From: Legionellales bacterium
Lineage (GTDB): Bacteria; Pseudomonadota; Gammaproteobacteria; DSM-16500
DNA length: 32,270 bases
Direction of reading: 5' to 3'
Assembly: GCA_947478495.1 (NCBI GenBank)
Contig: CANJVW010000021.1
Location: 1-32,270, forward strand
Positions 20,615-30,020 of the stretch are shown piece by piece (position 1 is the first letter of the stretch; the number at the start of each line of letters is the position of its first letter). The notes beneath the pieces are model-generated. The model worked only from the letters and a program-made list of their open reading frames with translations. It was not told where the DNA came from and made no database searches. A program made the position numbers and the translations under genes.

Positions 20615-20627
20615 TAATATTCAATGA

Positions 20628-22652
20628 CTATGGAAGTGTAATCCGACCCTTTCTTATTCTTGTCATGAATATAAAAGCTAAAACATATAACCCAGCAATA
20701 ATCCCCATTAAATTCTGATAGCCAATAATGAGAGCGAGATATTCCAACAGACCGCCCAAGACTGCCCCTATTAAATTAGCGCCGAATGCCTCTGTGGATT
20801 GAACGTGATCTCGAAAACGGGCTGAGAAAATCAAGTTGGCGAGCAAAACAGGTGAAAACGTTAAGACTGATGCGCACACAAAACGCATGGCAGGAGATAA
20901 AGACAAAAGAGAGGTGGTGGGAATATTCCAGGCGAGAAACAAAGCCAGAAGAAGACCTACATATAAAAAAACAAGGCGCTTGAAGCGAAAATAGTGAGCT
21001 AATTCAATTGAGACATAAACCGTTGTCAAAATGCCCGCAAAGACGAGGCAATTAACAAACCAGGTGGTGCCAAATAGCAACGCAAAATTCACAATGCTTT
21101 TTGTTTCAAGCAACAAGAAAGCCGCGCCCAGGAAGAAAAAATCCAGATTGGATCTGATGACCTTCAGAGAACCCATTGACCATTTTATCGAATAAAAAGA
21201 CAGTATCGAAATAAAGGCCAGAGCAAAGAAATAAAGGAAAGGGATTGAATTATGTTGTAAATAGATAAAGGGATGGTCATCTGTTGAAGGCGAAATGGAA
21301 GCGCCAATCGGCGCCTGCCAAAGCGTTTTGCACTGCACAGAGGCTGCCGGGTTACCAATAGTGAGGACCGTTGCCCAATAATCCTGGGGGCTAAAGGTGT
21401 CCTCACAAGGCGGTTTCTTGTAAATGCGATTCAGCGTTCCCGCTAAGCGATCAGCAAACCAGTATTCGCCATAATAATTGTAAATGGCAAAGACACCATT
21501 TGGAGTCAAGTGTTCTTGGGCGATCGAAAGACCTTCTAGCGTGTAGAGGTAATTTTCCAATCTAACAGACGCAAGGCCATGAATCAGTGCTAATGAATCG
21601 GTTAATGCAAAAATAATTAAATCGTAGTGTTCTTGGCTTTTCTGCAAAAAAGCGCGGCCATCGTTAATGTAAACATGCACGCGCGGATCAGAATAAGGTT
21701 GATTCGGATTCATCTTTTTTCCGAGCTCATACAGTCGAGTATCAATCTCAACCGCATCGACTTGTTCTGCGCCTTTAGAAAGCGCAATAGCCACATCACC
21801 GCCGGTGCCAGCGCCAATAATCAGCACTCTCCCCAACCGACCAGAATTCTTGCGATGCTCATAAGGCAGAAAATAAAAGGGCTTTACTTGTTTGCGCTGT
21901 TCAACAGACTCAATGACTTGCTGGGTCAATCCATTGACATTCACCGCATAGCGCTGCTTGCTGTACTCCTCGACATCCACCTTATAATAAGATGTCCAGA
22001 AATGATGAGAGGCGAACGTTTCCTTGGCCATAAGGCCTACCGATATCAACAACAGACCAACTTGAATGGCCAATAAAAAGCCTGGCTTTTTTGGCAAGAA
22101 GAACAAAAATAATAGGGCGATAACCAATCCCCATGATCCTGGCGCCGCATGAGAAAAAGAGAGAAACGCAAAACTCAGAATGCCAGCCAGCGAACCAAGC
22201 ACCTCTAGACGATAAGCCTGCAACGGAGGAAATTTTTGAAATTGCCTGGCTACTTCGTTCGCAAGGGTCGCCATAAAACTGGCGACTAAAATAAAAATGA
22301 TGGGTAGCGTTAACCAGACAGGATAAAGATGATTTTTGAAAAACATGCCGCGATAGTCTAAATTATCCGTTATCGGATTCAACTTAACGTGATACTGAAA
22401 TCCACAGAAATACGCACCTGCAATGAGCAAGGCCAATAAAAAAGGAGAAAGCAAAAATAATCTGCGAGGGGATTTAGCACGCAAAAACCCTAAGCCAATG
22501 CCTAAAAAGCTCGCCAATAAGATCAGGTTAGAAAAAAAGAAAAGGGTATAGACCTGGGAACCAATCCAGCGTATAAGAGCAAGCTCAGAAAAGAGCATGA
22601 GAAAACTGAGAAAGAACAAGCGAAGTGAATGCGTTTTTTTGTGCTTCATCAT
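20628..22652 (-). CDS. Multispanning membrane protein with spermidine-synthase-like domain
   Basis: A 674-residue protein in three parts: about seven hydrophobic segments (residues 1-215), a soluble SAM-binding Rossmann domain resembling spermidine synthases (about 250-460), then about six more membrane segments. In the soluble part RVLIIGAGTGGDVAIALSKG, VDAVEIDTRLYELGKK and VHVYINDGRAFL are the cofactor and substrate motifs, and YDLIIFALTDSLALIHG takes the place of the usual catalytic-acid loop. Such membrane-fused aminopropyltransferase homologues occur in several bacteria, mostly without known function. I do not assign polyamine synthesis with confidence. It faces gmk tail to tail. Confidence 0.8.
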   Translation of the reverse strand: MMKHKKTHSLRLFFLSFLMLFSELALIRWIGSQVYTLFFFSNLILLASFLGIGLGFLRAKSPRRLFLLSPFLLALLIAGAYFCGFQYHVKLNPITDNLDYRGMFFKNHLYPVWLTLPIIFILVASFMATLANEVARQFQKFPPLQAYRLEVLGSLAGILSFAFLSFSHAAPGSWGLVIALLFLFFLPKKPGFLLAIQVGLLLISVGLMAKETFASHHFWTSYYKVDVEEYSKQRYAVNVNGLTQQVIESVEQRKQVKPFYFLPYEHRKNSGRLGRVLIIGAGTGGDVAIALSKGAEQVDAVEIDTRLYELGKKMNPNQPYSDPRVHVYINDGRAFLQKSQEHYDLIIFALTDSLALIHGLASVRLENYLYTLEGLSIAQEHLTPNGVFAIYNYYGEYWFADRLAGTLNRIYKKPPCEDTFSPQDYWATVLTIGNPAASVQCKTLWQAPIGASISPSTDDHPFIYLQHNSIPFLYFFALAFISILSFYSIKWSMGSLKVIRSNLDFFFLGAAFLLLETKSIVNFALLFGTTWFVNCLVFAGILTTVYVSIELAHYFRFKRLVFLYVGLLLALFLAWNIPTTSLLSLSPAMRFVCASVLTFSPVLLANLIFSARFRDHVQSTEAFGANLIGAVLGGLLEYLALIIGYQNLMGIIAGLYVLAFIFMTRIRKGRITLP

Positions 22653-22759
22653 ATACTATCATTCACTGTCATTAATCGATTGAACCAATGGATCTCAACA
22701 GAATGTATCAGGGAATGGTGAAAAGGGTCAAGCGCAACCAAACTATATTCTTAGGCTCT

Positions 22760-22820
22760 ACGTCTCTCGCCCTGCATTCGCGCTGCGCTCCGCGCTCTAC
22801 AGCCGTAGACTGGGAGACGT
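22760..22820. repeat. Probable intergenic palindromic repeat
   Basis: In the 235-base gap upstream of the membrane protein gene, ACGTCTCTC (22760-22768) and GGGAGACGT (22812-22820) are inverted with one mismatch. They enclose GC-rich sequence and a small CTAC/GTAG hairpin (22797-22808). It looks like another dispersed repeat, but no second copy is in the window. Confidence 0.4.
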
Positions 22821-22887
22821 CACTCCCTTAGCGGTCACCCGTCAGGCTTCACCACCACTTTATGCTAACTGTACGCCCGTCATCATG

Positions 22888-23727
22888 TTACTGCCGATAA
22901 AGACGTGTATTGTCTACGGAGCCAGACGTCTTAGTAGAGCGATAGGGATTAATATCTAGCCCACCTCTTCTGGTGTATCTACCATAGACCGCGAGCTCTG
23001 TCGGCTTGCACATCCGCATAATATCGATAAATATTCTTTCAATGCATTGCTCATGAAATTCATTATGATTTCTAAAAGAGACAATATATTTTAACAATCC
23101 TTCGCGATTAATCTTTTTTCCCTTATACGAAATTTGAACGCTACCCCAGTCTGGTTGATACGCCACAAGACAATTGGATTTAAGCAGATCGGAGCATAAC
23201 GTTTCCTCAATCGTTTTATCTTCTGTTTTTAGAAAAGACGCATCGACTGTGTAAATATCACAGCTAACTGATAGACCGTCAATAGACTCCCCCTCAAGCT
23301 TGGAGGTTATATTTTTCGCTGTCACTTCATTGAGTGGGGTCACTTTAATAGAAACAGCAGAACCCACATTTTTTTCTAAATCTTTTTTAATGATTTCTTC
23401 AACAGAGCCTACACTTTTAAATTTTGTGTTATTAAACGAGTTAAAATAAAGCTTCATTGATTTAGACTCAATAATATTTGGCGAGTCACAGCCATAAACG
23501 ATTTCTGCTAACGCAACGATTGGTTTCCCTTTATTGTTTAGCCACGACACTTCATAATGATTCCAACAATCAAAACCAAAAAAGGGTAGCTGATTTGGAT
23601 TCACGCCAATTTCTTCGCGCTTCCCTTTTCGAGGGATGGGAAATAATTTTTTAGGGCTATAGAGAGGATCGTACGCCGACTTTTTTCCTAGCTCGGAATT
23701 TTCGGGCTGCACTAAAACATCTTCCAT
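22888..23727 (-). CDS. queF: NADPH-dependent 7-cyano-7-deazaguanine reductase QueF
   Basis: QueF reduces preQ0 to preQ1 in queuosine synthesis. The product is of the long, two-domain type. The catalytic cysteine is in LLKSNCLVAYQPDWGS (near residue 186), and the ESKSMKLYFNSFN substrate-binding stretch is present. The frame is open to a TTG at 23745, but GAGGGG lies just before two ATGs at 23733 and 23727; I take 23727 (279 residues). It is the last gene of the minus-strand group from amgK, 50 bases after panD. Confidence 0.96.
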   Translation of the reverse strand: MEDVLVQPENSELGKKSAYDPLYSPKKLFPIPRKGKREEIGVNPNQLPFFGFDCWNHYEVSWLNNKGKPIVALAEIVYGCDSPNIIESKSMKLYFNSFNNTKFKSVGSVEEIIKKDLEKNVGSAVSIKVTPLNEVTAKNITSKLEGESIDGLSVSCDIYTVDASFLKTEDKTIEETLCSDLLKSNCLVAYQPDWGSVQISYKGKKINREGLLKYIVSFRNHNEFHEQCIERIFIDIMRMCKPTELAVYGRYTRRGGLDINPYRSTKTSGSVDNTRLYRQ

Positions 23728-23777
23728 GGTCATCGAGCCCCTCAAAATCTATCGTTTAGAGCGAATAAAATGTTTAT

Positions 23778-24134
23778 TTATTTTCGTGGCTGAACCCGAT
23801 TGTCTTGATCCAACATGACAACCTTCGGCTGATAAGATGGGGCTACCTCCGCCTCAAACATCGCATACGCACAGATAATCACGCGATCCCCGGGATTGGC
23901 GAGCAACGCTGCCGCGCCATTCACGGAAATCACACGAGATCCACGCGGCGCGAGAATCGCATACGTGGTAAAACGATTGCCGTTCGCCATGTTATAAATT
24001 TGGATTTGTTCGTGCACTAAAATGCCGGCCTGATCGAGTAAATCTTCATCGATTGCACAGGAACCCTCGTAATGCAATTCCGCATGGGTAATGCAGGCTT
24101 GGTGCAGCTTGCCTTTCAATAAAGTTAACAACAA
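23778..24134 (-). CDS. panD: Aspartate 1-decarboxylase precursor
   Basis: PanD makes beta-alanine for pantothenate and coenzyme A. The 118-residue proenzyme cleaves itself between Gly24 and Ser25 in [14 protein letters not shown], giving the pyruvoyl group. The rest matches the family ([30 protein letters not shown]). The best start is a TTG at 24134: it has AAGAGG upstream and lines up with the E. coli start, and no ATG fits. Confidence 0.96.
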   Translation of the reverse strand: MLLTLLKGKLHQACITHAELHYEGSCAIDEDLLDQAGILVHEQIQIYNMANGNRFTTYAILAPRGSRVISVNGAAALLANPGDRVIICAYAMFEAEVAPSYQPKVVMLDQDNRVQPRK

Positions 24135-24193
24135 TGGTCGCGCCTCTTAAAAAAGGATGGGTGCATTATGCCACGCAGAAAGAAATGAGCAAA

Positions 24194-24949
24194 CTATCTT
24201 CGAATTCTTCTGATCAATCGACGCATATTTGTTTTCTTTTTAGCCATATTTAATGTTTCAATAAAAATAGAAAAGCCCAGGGCAAAATAAACATAGCCTC
24301 GCGGAATATGAAATTGAAATCCATCAGCAATCAACACCATGCCAATCAGCATCAAAAAACTAAGTGCCAGCATTTTAATCGTGGGATGACGCTCCACAAA
24401 GCGACTCAATGGCTCGTTTGCAAATAACATAGCAATAATCGCAATGGAGATAGCAACCGCCATCAGCCAGAATCGCTGCGTTAGACCAATCGCGGTTAAT
24501 ACGCTGTCGAGTGAAAAAATAATATCGAGCAATACAATTTGAGTGATCACAATAGCAAATCGTTTAGTTTTAACTAAGGCGCCCTCTTCTCGCTCCTCTG
24601 GTTGCTCTGGTTGGTGGTCTAGCTCAAATTCATGATGAATTTCTTGTGTTGATTTGCCTAATAAAAAAATACCGCCCGCAATTAAAAATAAATCTCGCCA
24701 TGAAAATTGATACTCAAATATCGTAAAAATGGGATGCGTTAACTTAGCAATCCACATAGCCGATGCAAGCAACACTAAACGTGCAATCCACGCCAACGAT
24801 AATCCTATTTGACGGGCTCGTTGTCGCTGAGACATGGGTAATTTTTGTGAAATAATAACAAGAAAAATAAGGTTATCAATGCCCAGCACAATTTCTAAAA
24901 TGGTTAATGCAACCAAGCTGACGCCTACATCAATCCAAAGACTCATCAT
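24194..24949 (-). CDS. TerC-family integral membrane protein
   Basis: A 251-residue protein with about seven membrane segments. The family repeats are visible as LEIVLGIDNLIFLVIIS near the start and LLDIIFSLDSVLTAIGL past the middle, each with the paired acidic residues thought to bind metal. A charged loop (about 110-128) separates the halves. TerC relatives act in metal (often manganese) export or tellurite resistance; the substrate here is unknown. Its ATG overlaps the murU stop by four bases. Confidence 0.9.
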   Translation of the reverse strand: MMSLWIDVGVSLVALTILEIVLGIDNLIFLVIISQKLPMSQRQRARQIGLSLAWIARLVLLASAMWIAKLTHPIFTIFEYQFSWRDLFLIAGGIFLLGKSTQEIHHEFELDHQPEQPEEREEGALVKTKRFAIVITQIVLLDIIFSLDSVLTAIGLTQRFWLMAVAISIAIIAMLFANEPLSRFVERHPTIKMLALSFLMLIGMVLIADGFQFHIPRGYVYFALGFSIFIETLNMAKKKTNMRRLIRRIRR

Positions 24950-25599
24950 TCGCCCTTATTCAATTTCATCAACTGCTCCGCTGTCCCGATATTGTACCAT
25001 TCTCCTTGAAACCATTCACCTGTCACTTGTTGATCAGCTATCGCCTGGCATAGCAATGTGCCTAGGCGAAAATGGCCCGAAGTGCAGCCAACAAATAACT
25101 CGGGGCGAAGCACGCTGATATTCGCAAACGTAAGTGGATTGGTTGCACCTCTCATCACGCGTGATTCTTCCAAACAAAAATCACCTTGCGGGTGAAAAAG
25201 GGGGTTGCTCACCAAGACGAGATGCGCGAATCCCACGGGCTCCCGGATGATTTTTTCTAAAGGATAATCCGAAATCACGTCTGCACTCAACACGATAAAA
25301 GGTTGATCCCCTAATAATGGCAATGCGTGAAAAATACCACCGCCTGTTTCGAGTCGCTCTTCTTCAACCGAATAATAAAATCGTGCGCCATATCGCGAAC
25401 CATCTCCCAACGCGGCTTGCATCTGCTCTTTGCCGTAATGCAGATTGATAACAATGTCCCGAATATCCGCTTTGATCAGTGCATCAATCGAATACTCAAT
25501 CAGATAGCGGTTATTCACGCGCAATAAAGGTTTCGGCGTTGTGACAGTCAAGTGGCCCATTCGCTCGCCTCGACCCGCCGCTAAAATCATACCGCGCAT
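24946..25599 (-). CDS. murU: N-acetylmuramate alpha-1-phosphate uridylyltransferase
   Basis: A 217-residue sugar nucleotidyltransferase with MILAAGRGERMG, TPKPLLRVNN at the N-terminus and VLSADVISDYPL, a metal-binding block. Adjacent to amgK, with a 13-base overlap, it is assigned as MurU, which makes UDP-MurNAc from recycled MurNAc-1-phosphate and so bypasses the fosfomycin-sensitive MurA step. The pairing with amgK next to lptD is the same as in Pseudomonas. Confidence 0.92.
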   Translation of the reverse strand: MRGMILAAGRGERMGHLTVTTPKPLLRVNNRYLIEYSIDALIKADIRDIVINLHYGKEQMQAALGDGSRYGARFYYSVEEERLETGGGIFHALPLLGDQPFIVLSADVISDYPLEKIIREPVGFAHLVLVSNPLFHPQGDFCLEESRVMRGATNPLTFANISVLRPELFVGCTSGHFRLGTLLCQAIADQQVTGEWFQGEWYNIGTAEQLMKLNKGE

Positions 25600-26549
25600 G
25601 GTAAAATGGTTCCTATAAAATCAGAAAAATTTTTGCATTCTGGATAGCACGCGCTCACCGTCATAATGTAATGCAATGCAGGGGGAATATGCTTTAAATA
25701 ATGGTCATTATGATCGCGTCGATATTTTCGTGAAAATGTCAGCAATGCTTTTAAGTGGCGCTGCAATCCCATTAAATCAAACCAAGCCAAAAATTCATCG
25801 TTGCTGACTTTCAGCGCTACCTGATCGCGATACTGCAATGCCCATCGCGTGACAGATTCAGTCGGCCATGCAATATAACAATCTCGCAACAATGACACCA
25901 CATCATAAGTAACCGGTCCTCTGAACGCATCTTGAAAATCGAGCACACCGATTTGCCCTGACGGTAGAACCATTAAATTCGCTGAGTGATAGTCGCGATG
26001 CATAAAAACAGTTGGCTGATGCGAAATCGTATTCGTTAGCCATCGAAAGAAATCATGCAACATTTTTTTATTGTTGTGTGATAACGCGCGTTTCAAATGT
26101 TTTTCTAAAAACCATTCTTGAAATAAGAGCAACTCGTTAAACATGAAATCCGCTGTGAAGTCTGGAAGCACGACGCTTCGACACGACTGCAACACGCTGA
26201 GGGTGGTCAATGCCTTTGTATATAACGCATCGGCGTTATCAGGTGTTAAAGCATTTAACAAAACCGTATCACCAAAATCACTTAACAATAAAAACCCATT
26301 GGCGAGATCGCTGGCGAAAATCTCGGGTGTCAGTACTCCTTGTTGACGCAACGCATCGGCTATTTCAATAAAAGGTTCACACTTTTCTTGCCCAGGGGGT
26401 GCATCCATCACAACATAGGATATATCAGGTGAGCCAATGCGAAAGTAACGTCTGAAGCTCGCATCCCCCGCTAAAGCCTCCCAGGTGGGGCTCTGTATAG
26501 GAGAGACGGCCTTTGCCCAACTCATTAAAGCCTGTTGCCGATGATCCAT
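25587..26549 (-). CDS. amgK: Anomeric MurNAc/GlcNAc kinase AmgK
   Basis: A 320-residue aminoglycoside-phosphotransferase-fold kinase. The N-terminal ALAGDASFRRYFRI and VVMDAPPGQEKCEPF stretches and the catalytic MHRDYHSANLMV and GVLDFQDAF are typical of AmgK. It phosphorylates the anomeric carbon of MurNAc released in cell wall recycling and hands it to MurU. It is divergent from lptD, with a 208-base gap containing a palindromic element. Confidence 0.92.
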   Translation of the reverse strand: MDHRQQALMSWAKAVSPIQSPTWEALAGDASFRRYFRIGSPDISYVVMDAPPGQEKCEPFIEIADALRQQGVLTPEIFASDLANGFLLLSDFGDTVLLNALTPDNADALYTKALTTLSVLQSCRSVVLPDFTADFMFNELLLFQEWFLEKHLKRALSHNNKKMLHDFFRWLTNTISHQPTVFMHRDYHSANLMVLPSGQIGVLDFQDAFRGPVTYDVVSLLRDCYIAWPTESVTRWALQYRDQVALKVSNDEFLAWFDLMGLQRHLKALLTFSRKYRRDHNDHYLKHIPPALHYIMTVSACYPECKNFSDFIGTILPCAV

Positions 26550-26571
26550 AAAATACTCTTTAGCCGATAAA

Positions 26572-26658
26572 GTAGGGTGGGCAAAGCGCTTTTTGCGTGC
26601 CCACCACCGGGCTCATTGCTTGGCGGTGGGCACGCAAAAAGCGCTTTGCCCACCCTAC
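26572..26658. repeat. Perfect 34-bp inverted repeat (MITE/REP-like)
   Basis: Arms at 26572-26605 and 26625-26658 are exact reverse complements with a 19-base loop. The left arm begins GTAGGGTGGGCAAAGCGCTT. One arm recurs in diverged form at 8869-8901. Located between divergent amgK and lptD, so it may add a hairpin to one of the 5' leaders. No coding capacity. Confidence 0.92.
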
Positions 26659-26757
26659 CTCTAACAATGCGTAATAAAGGAGACATCATTATGGCTGTTT
26701 GCTGACATTTTCGCTACACTGACTTCTTTCATAAAAAGATAACCGGAACGACATCGA

Positions 26758-29322
26758 GTGAGAATCGTACTTTTATTAATCATGTTTCTATGCGCAAGCC
26801 ACGCTTTCTCAGATAACCTACCGCCCGCACATCCAAGGCCTATTATTCCCTCTTCTCTAACCCTAAACGCCATAGCGAATGCATTGGGCTGGGTGCCCAC
26901 GACAGGCAATCGTTGCCAAGGGTATTATCTCGAATCCGCATTCACCAATACGAACACGCCTTTGAACGACCACCCGATTCAGCTAGACAGCCCTCATGGG
27001 TTTTCTTTCTCGCTCAAAGGCACATCGCTCTCTCAAGGGAATGTCAAAATCACCCAAGACAACGCAGAAATAACCGCTCAACAAGGCTACCTGTATCGTG
27101 ATCCTGTGACAGGTAAGCTGACCTCCCTGACCTTAAGCGGCAATATCATCTTGCGCGAACCGGATGAACTCGTTCACGCTGACACAGGCTATCTTGAGCT
27201 AAAGACGAAACACAAATGGCTATCCTCCATCCTCTATCGAAAAACCATCTACCCCCGTACTGCCACAAAAGATAACCATGACACGCAGGTCGCTCACAAA
27301 GTGAGTCACTTGAGCGCTTGGGGGCAAGCAACTGCCTTCATTCAAGAGGACCCGAAAATTTCTGTTTTTGAAAAAGCGTCTTACTCAACGTGTCCTCCTT
27401 TGCATACGGTGTGGCAACTCAAGGCAAGCAAAATTACTCTGAATAAATATACGCAGCGAGGCAGCGCACAACATGCTTTTTTATTCATCCAAGGCATTCC
27501 TATTTTTTATACGCCTTACTTTAGTTTCCCACTAGACGATCAGCGAAAAACCGGATTTTTGTCGCCCACGATTGGTCACTCGAGTTCGTCCGGCGCAACC
27601 GTGACCACTCCTTTTTATTGGAATATCGCACCGAATTTAGACGATACACTCACCCCCGCGTTCTTATCAGACCGCGGCGCGCAATTAAATAATACATTTC
27701 GCTATTTAACACTCACCAATAACGGAAAAATGGAGCTCTCTGTTTTACCGAGCGACAGCGCTTTTAAAACATTTAAACAAGGTCAAGTAACAGCGAACCA
27801 AGGATCCACTGTTCCTGCAACACAAGCAGAGCTCACTCAACTCCAAAATACAAGCACCTCACGCCACTCTTTTTCTTGGCAAAATGACGCTCATTACAAC
27901 GAGCATTGGTCCAGCGACGTCAATGTCACCGAAGTCGGTGATGATTACTACCTCACGGATTTCAACCAACATATCGATCAAGACATTCCTAATAACTTAC
28001 TACGACAAGCCAGATTAAATTATCAGGGACAATATTGGCAATTTTTAACAAACGTTCAAGGCTATCAAACGCTACACCCTATTAACCAAAATGCGTTCAC
28101 CAATCAATATACTCGATTACCCCAATTGGTGTTGAACGGCCATTATCGCGATGAAAATACGGGTCTCGCATACCAGATAGAAAATGATCTCTCGAATTTT
28201 ACCATCACACAAAATCCTGGCGCGGCCACTGCACTGCCCATGGGAACGCGACTCCATATGCAACCTGGTATCAGTTTTCCTTTTTATCGTCCTGATTTTT
28301 ACATCACGCCTGAAATCCAAATGGCGATGACGGGATATGAAGTCCGCAAGGCCCCGAGCCCCGAGGGCGCGCCATCTTCTCTCGCTCGCGCCTTACCGAT
28401 TGTGACGATCGACTCTGGTTTGTATTTTGATCGAAACATTTCGCTGTTTAATCATGAACTGACACAGACTCTCGAACCGAAGCTCTACTACACTTACATC
28501 CCCTATCGCTACCAAGATAATTTACCGATATTCGATACGGGTATTGCGAGCTTAACGTACGATCAATTATTTTTATATAATCGCTTTAGTGGCATCGATC
28601 GCATCGGCGACACTAACCAAATTGGCCTTGGGCTCACCACGCGTTTCATTGATCCCGCCACTGGCGCACAGAAAATCTATGCGGGTATTGGCGAGCTTTT
28701 TTATCTTGAGCCACAACGCGTTTCTCTTTACTCCCTGGATTCACCCACGCCCTCCCCGCCAAATCCTGGCGCTACGAGCCTGCGATCACCCATCTCGGGC
28801 GTTGTTCAATACAATCTGTCGCCCGAATGGAGCCTGACGTCCAATACCACAGTCGACTCCACCACGAACCAACCGAGCAATGAAACGCTCACGGTGGGAT
28901 ACACAAGAAACCCCCAAGAGATCATCAACCTAAACTATACATACGCCTTAAATGGCGATCCACAGGTCATCAATACCCCGAGCAATGCGGCGAATAACCT
29001 CTCCCAAACGGATATTAATGCGACGTGGGACCTGACCCGCGACTGGAGCGCTGTTGGTCGATGGACAGAGAACTGGAATACCCGACGCTTGCAGAATGTC
29101 CTTTTTGGTTTACAATACAGCAGCTGTTGTTGGTCGGTGCGCTTTCTCGCTGGGGATACCTTCAGCAATGTGACGTCAAGTGGCGCACTCCAATACAATA
29201 CGGAATACATGATACAATTCGCTTTAAAAGGCCTCGGCAGCATTGGAACGGGCGACAGTACGGATTCCCTATTGGGTAGTGGACTAACAAATTATCAATC
29301 AAGTTTTGGACAGGATTATTAA
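26758..29322 (+). CDS. lptD: LPS-assembly outer membrane protein LptD
   Basis: An 854-residue beta-barrel that with LptE inserts LPS into the outer leaflet. A GTG start at 26758 gives a signal peptide (MRIVLLLIMFLCASHA). The N-terminal OstA-like jellyroll spans roughly residues 90-230, with LSGNIILREPDELVHADTGYLEL and the later SAWGQATAFIQ. The barrel fills the rest. The four cysteines used for inter-domain disulfides are kept: Cys53, Cys212, Cys790 and Cys791. lptD-surA-pdxA is the ancestral order; surA begins two bases after the stop. Confidence 0.97.
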   Translation: MRIVLLLIMFLCASHAFSDNLPPAHPRPIIPSSLTLNAIANALGWVPTTGNRCQGYYLESAFTNTNTPLNDHPIQLDSPHGFSFSLKGTSLSQGNVKITQDNAEITAQQGYLYRDPVTGKLTSLTLSGNIILREPDELVHADTGYLELKTKHKWLSSILYRKTIYPRTATKDNHDTQVAHKVSHLSAWGQATAFIQEDPKISVFEKASYSTCPPLHTVWQLKASKITLNKYTQRGSAQHAFLFIQGIPIFYTPYFSFPLDDQRKTGFLSPTIGHSSSSGATVTTPFYWNIAPNLDDTLTPAFLSDRGAQLNNTFRYLTLTNNGKMELSVLPSDSAFKTFKQGQVTANQGSTVPATQAELTQLQNTSTSRHSFSWQNDAHYNEHWSSDVNVTEVGDDYYLTDFNQHIDQDIPNNLLRQARLNYQGQYWQFLTNVQGYQTLHPINQNAFTNQYTRLPQLVLNGHYRDENTGLAYQIENDLSNFTITQNPGAATALPMGTRLHMQPGISFPFYRPDFYITPEIQMAMTGYEVRKAPSPEGAPSSLARALPIVTIDSGLYFDRNISLFNHELTQTLEPKLYYTYIPYRYQDNLPIFDTGIASLTYDQLFLYNRFSGIDRIGDTNQIGLGLTTRFIDPATGAQKIYAGIGELFYLEPQRVSLYSLDSPTPSPPNPGATSLRSPISGVVQYNLSPEWSLTSNTTVDSTTNQPSNETLTVGYTRNPQEIINLNYTYALNGDPQVINTPSNAANNLSQTDINATWDLTRDWSAVGRWTENWNTRRLQNVLFGLQYSSCCWSVRFLAGDTFSNVTSSGALQYNTEYMIQFALKGLGSIGTGDSTDSLLGSGLTNYQSSFGQDY

Positions 29323-29324
29323 TC

Positions 29325-30020
29325 ATGAATAAATACAGTTTAAGCTTGATCGCTTGTCTTACGTGGAGCGTTTTCTCGCACGCGGAGGCGGCGACAACAA
29401 CAACGACCACGGCCTTGCCGCAGCACGCGCCCACCACCACGCAATCACTGGATCGCATTGTCGCGGTTGTTAATAAGAGCGTTATCACGCAAAGCGAACT
29501 GGATGACGAAATAAATAAAGTTAAAAAACAATTGGCGATGTCACATACAGATAAAATGCCTCCGCTTCCACCCGAAGACATCCTCCGCAAAGAAGTATTA
29601 GATCAGCTCATCGATAAAACATTATTACTTTATCTCGTGAAATCAGCGGGCATTCATGTCACCGACGCTGATGTCACGAAGGCAATCGATTTGGTTGCCA
29701 AAAATAATCATTTAACACCCGATGCATTATACGCAGAGGTAAAAAAACAAGGTCTGACACGTGATGAATATCGCGACGAAATTCAAAAAGAAATCGCCAT
29801 CGGCCGCTTAGAACAGCAAGCCGTCGGCGGTCGAGTGACGCTCACCCCTCAAGAGGTAGATGATTTTATCCAAGCGAATGATAAGCAGCTGGATCCTCAA
29901 CATAAAAAAGAACAGGCTCAGCAGATTCTATATAGCAAAAAGTATGAAGCAGCATTAAAAGAATGGATGACCGCGTTACGCGGTCAAGCGTTCATTAATA
30001 CGCATCAGGATAACGATTAA
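29325..30020 (+). CDS. surA: SurA-like periplasmic chaperone lacking both parvulin domains
   Basis: Only 231 residues, against about 430 in E. coli. After a signal peptide (about 1-22) and a Thr-rich stretch comes the SurA N-terminal chaperone domain (about 42-168; SLDRIVAVVNKSVITQSELD, EVLDQLIDKTLLLYLVKSAG). VTLTPQEVDDFI then leads directly into the final helix that SurA normally has after its second parvulin domain (KKYEAALKEWMTALRGQAF). Both PPIase domains are therefore absent, with no sign of frameshift. In E. coli the N- plus C-terminal parts carry the chaperone activity, so it may still escort LptD and other barrels. The stop overlaps the pdxA start (TAATG). Confidence 0.9.
   Translation: MNKYSLSLIACLTWSVFSHAEAATTTTTTALPQHAPTTTQSLDRIVAVVNKSVITQSELDDEINKVKKQLAMSHTDKMPPLPPEDILRKEVLDQLIDKTLLLYLVKSAGIHVTDADVTKAIDLVAKNNHLTPDALYAEVKKQGLTRDEYRDEIQKEIAIGRLEQQAVGGRVTLTPQEVDDFIQANDKQLDPQHKKEQAQQILYSKKYEAALKEWMTALRGQAFINTHQDND

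Noticed and set aside
21627..22076. Plus-strand 149-codon frame in the spermidine-synthase-like gene
   Set aside because: Antisense to a clear SAM-binding domain; no family features.
29162..29590. Minus-strand 142-codon frame across the lptD-surA junction
   Set aside because: Antisense to two conserved genes; low-complexity Val/Ala/Thr content comes from the surA Thr repeats.
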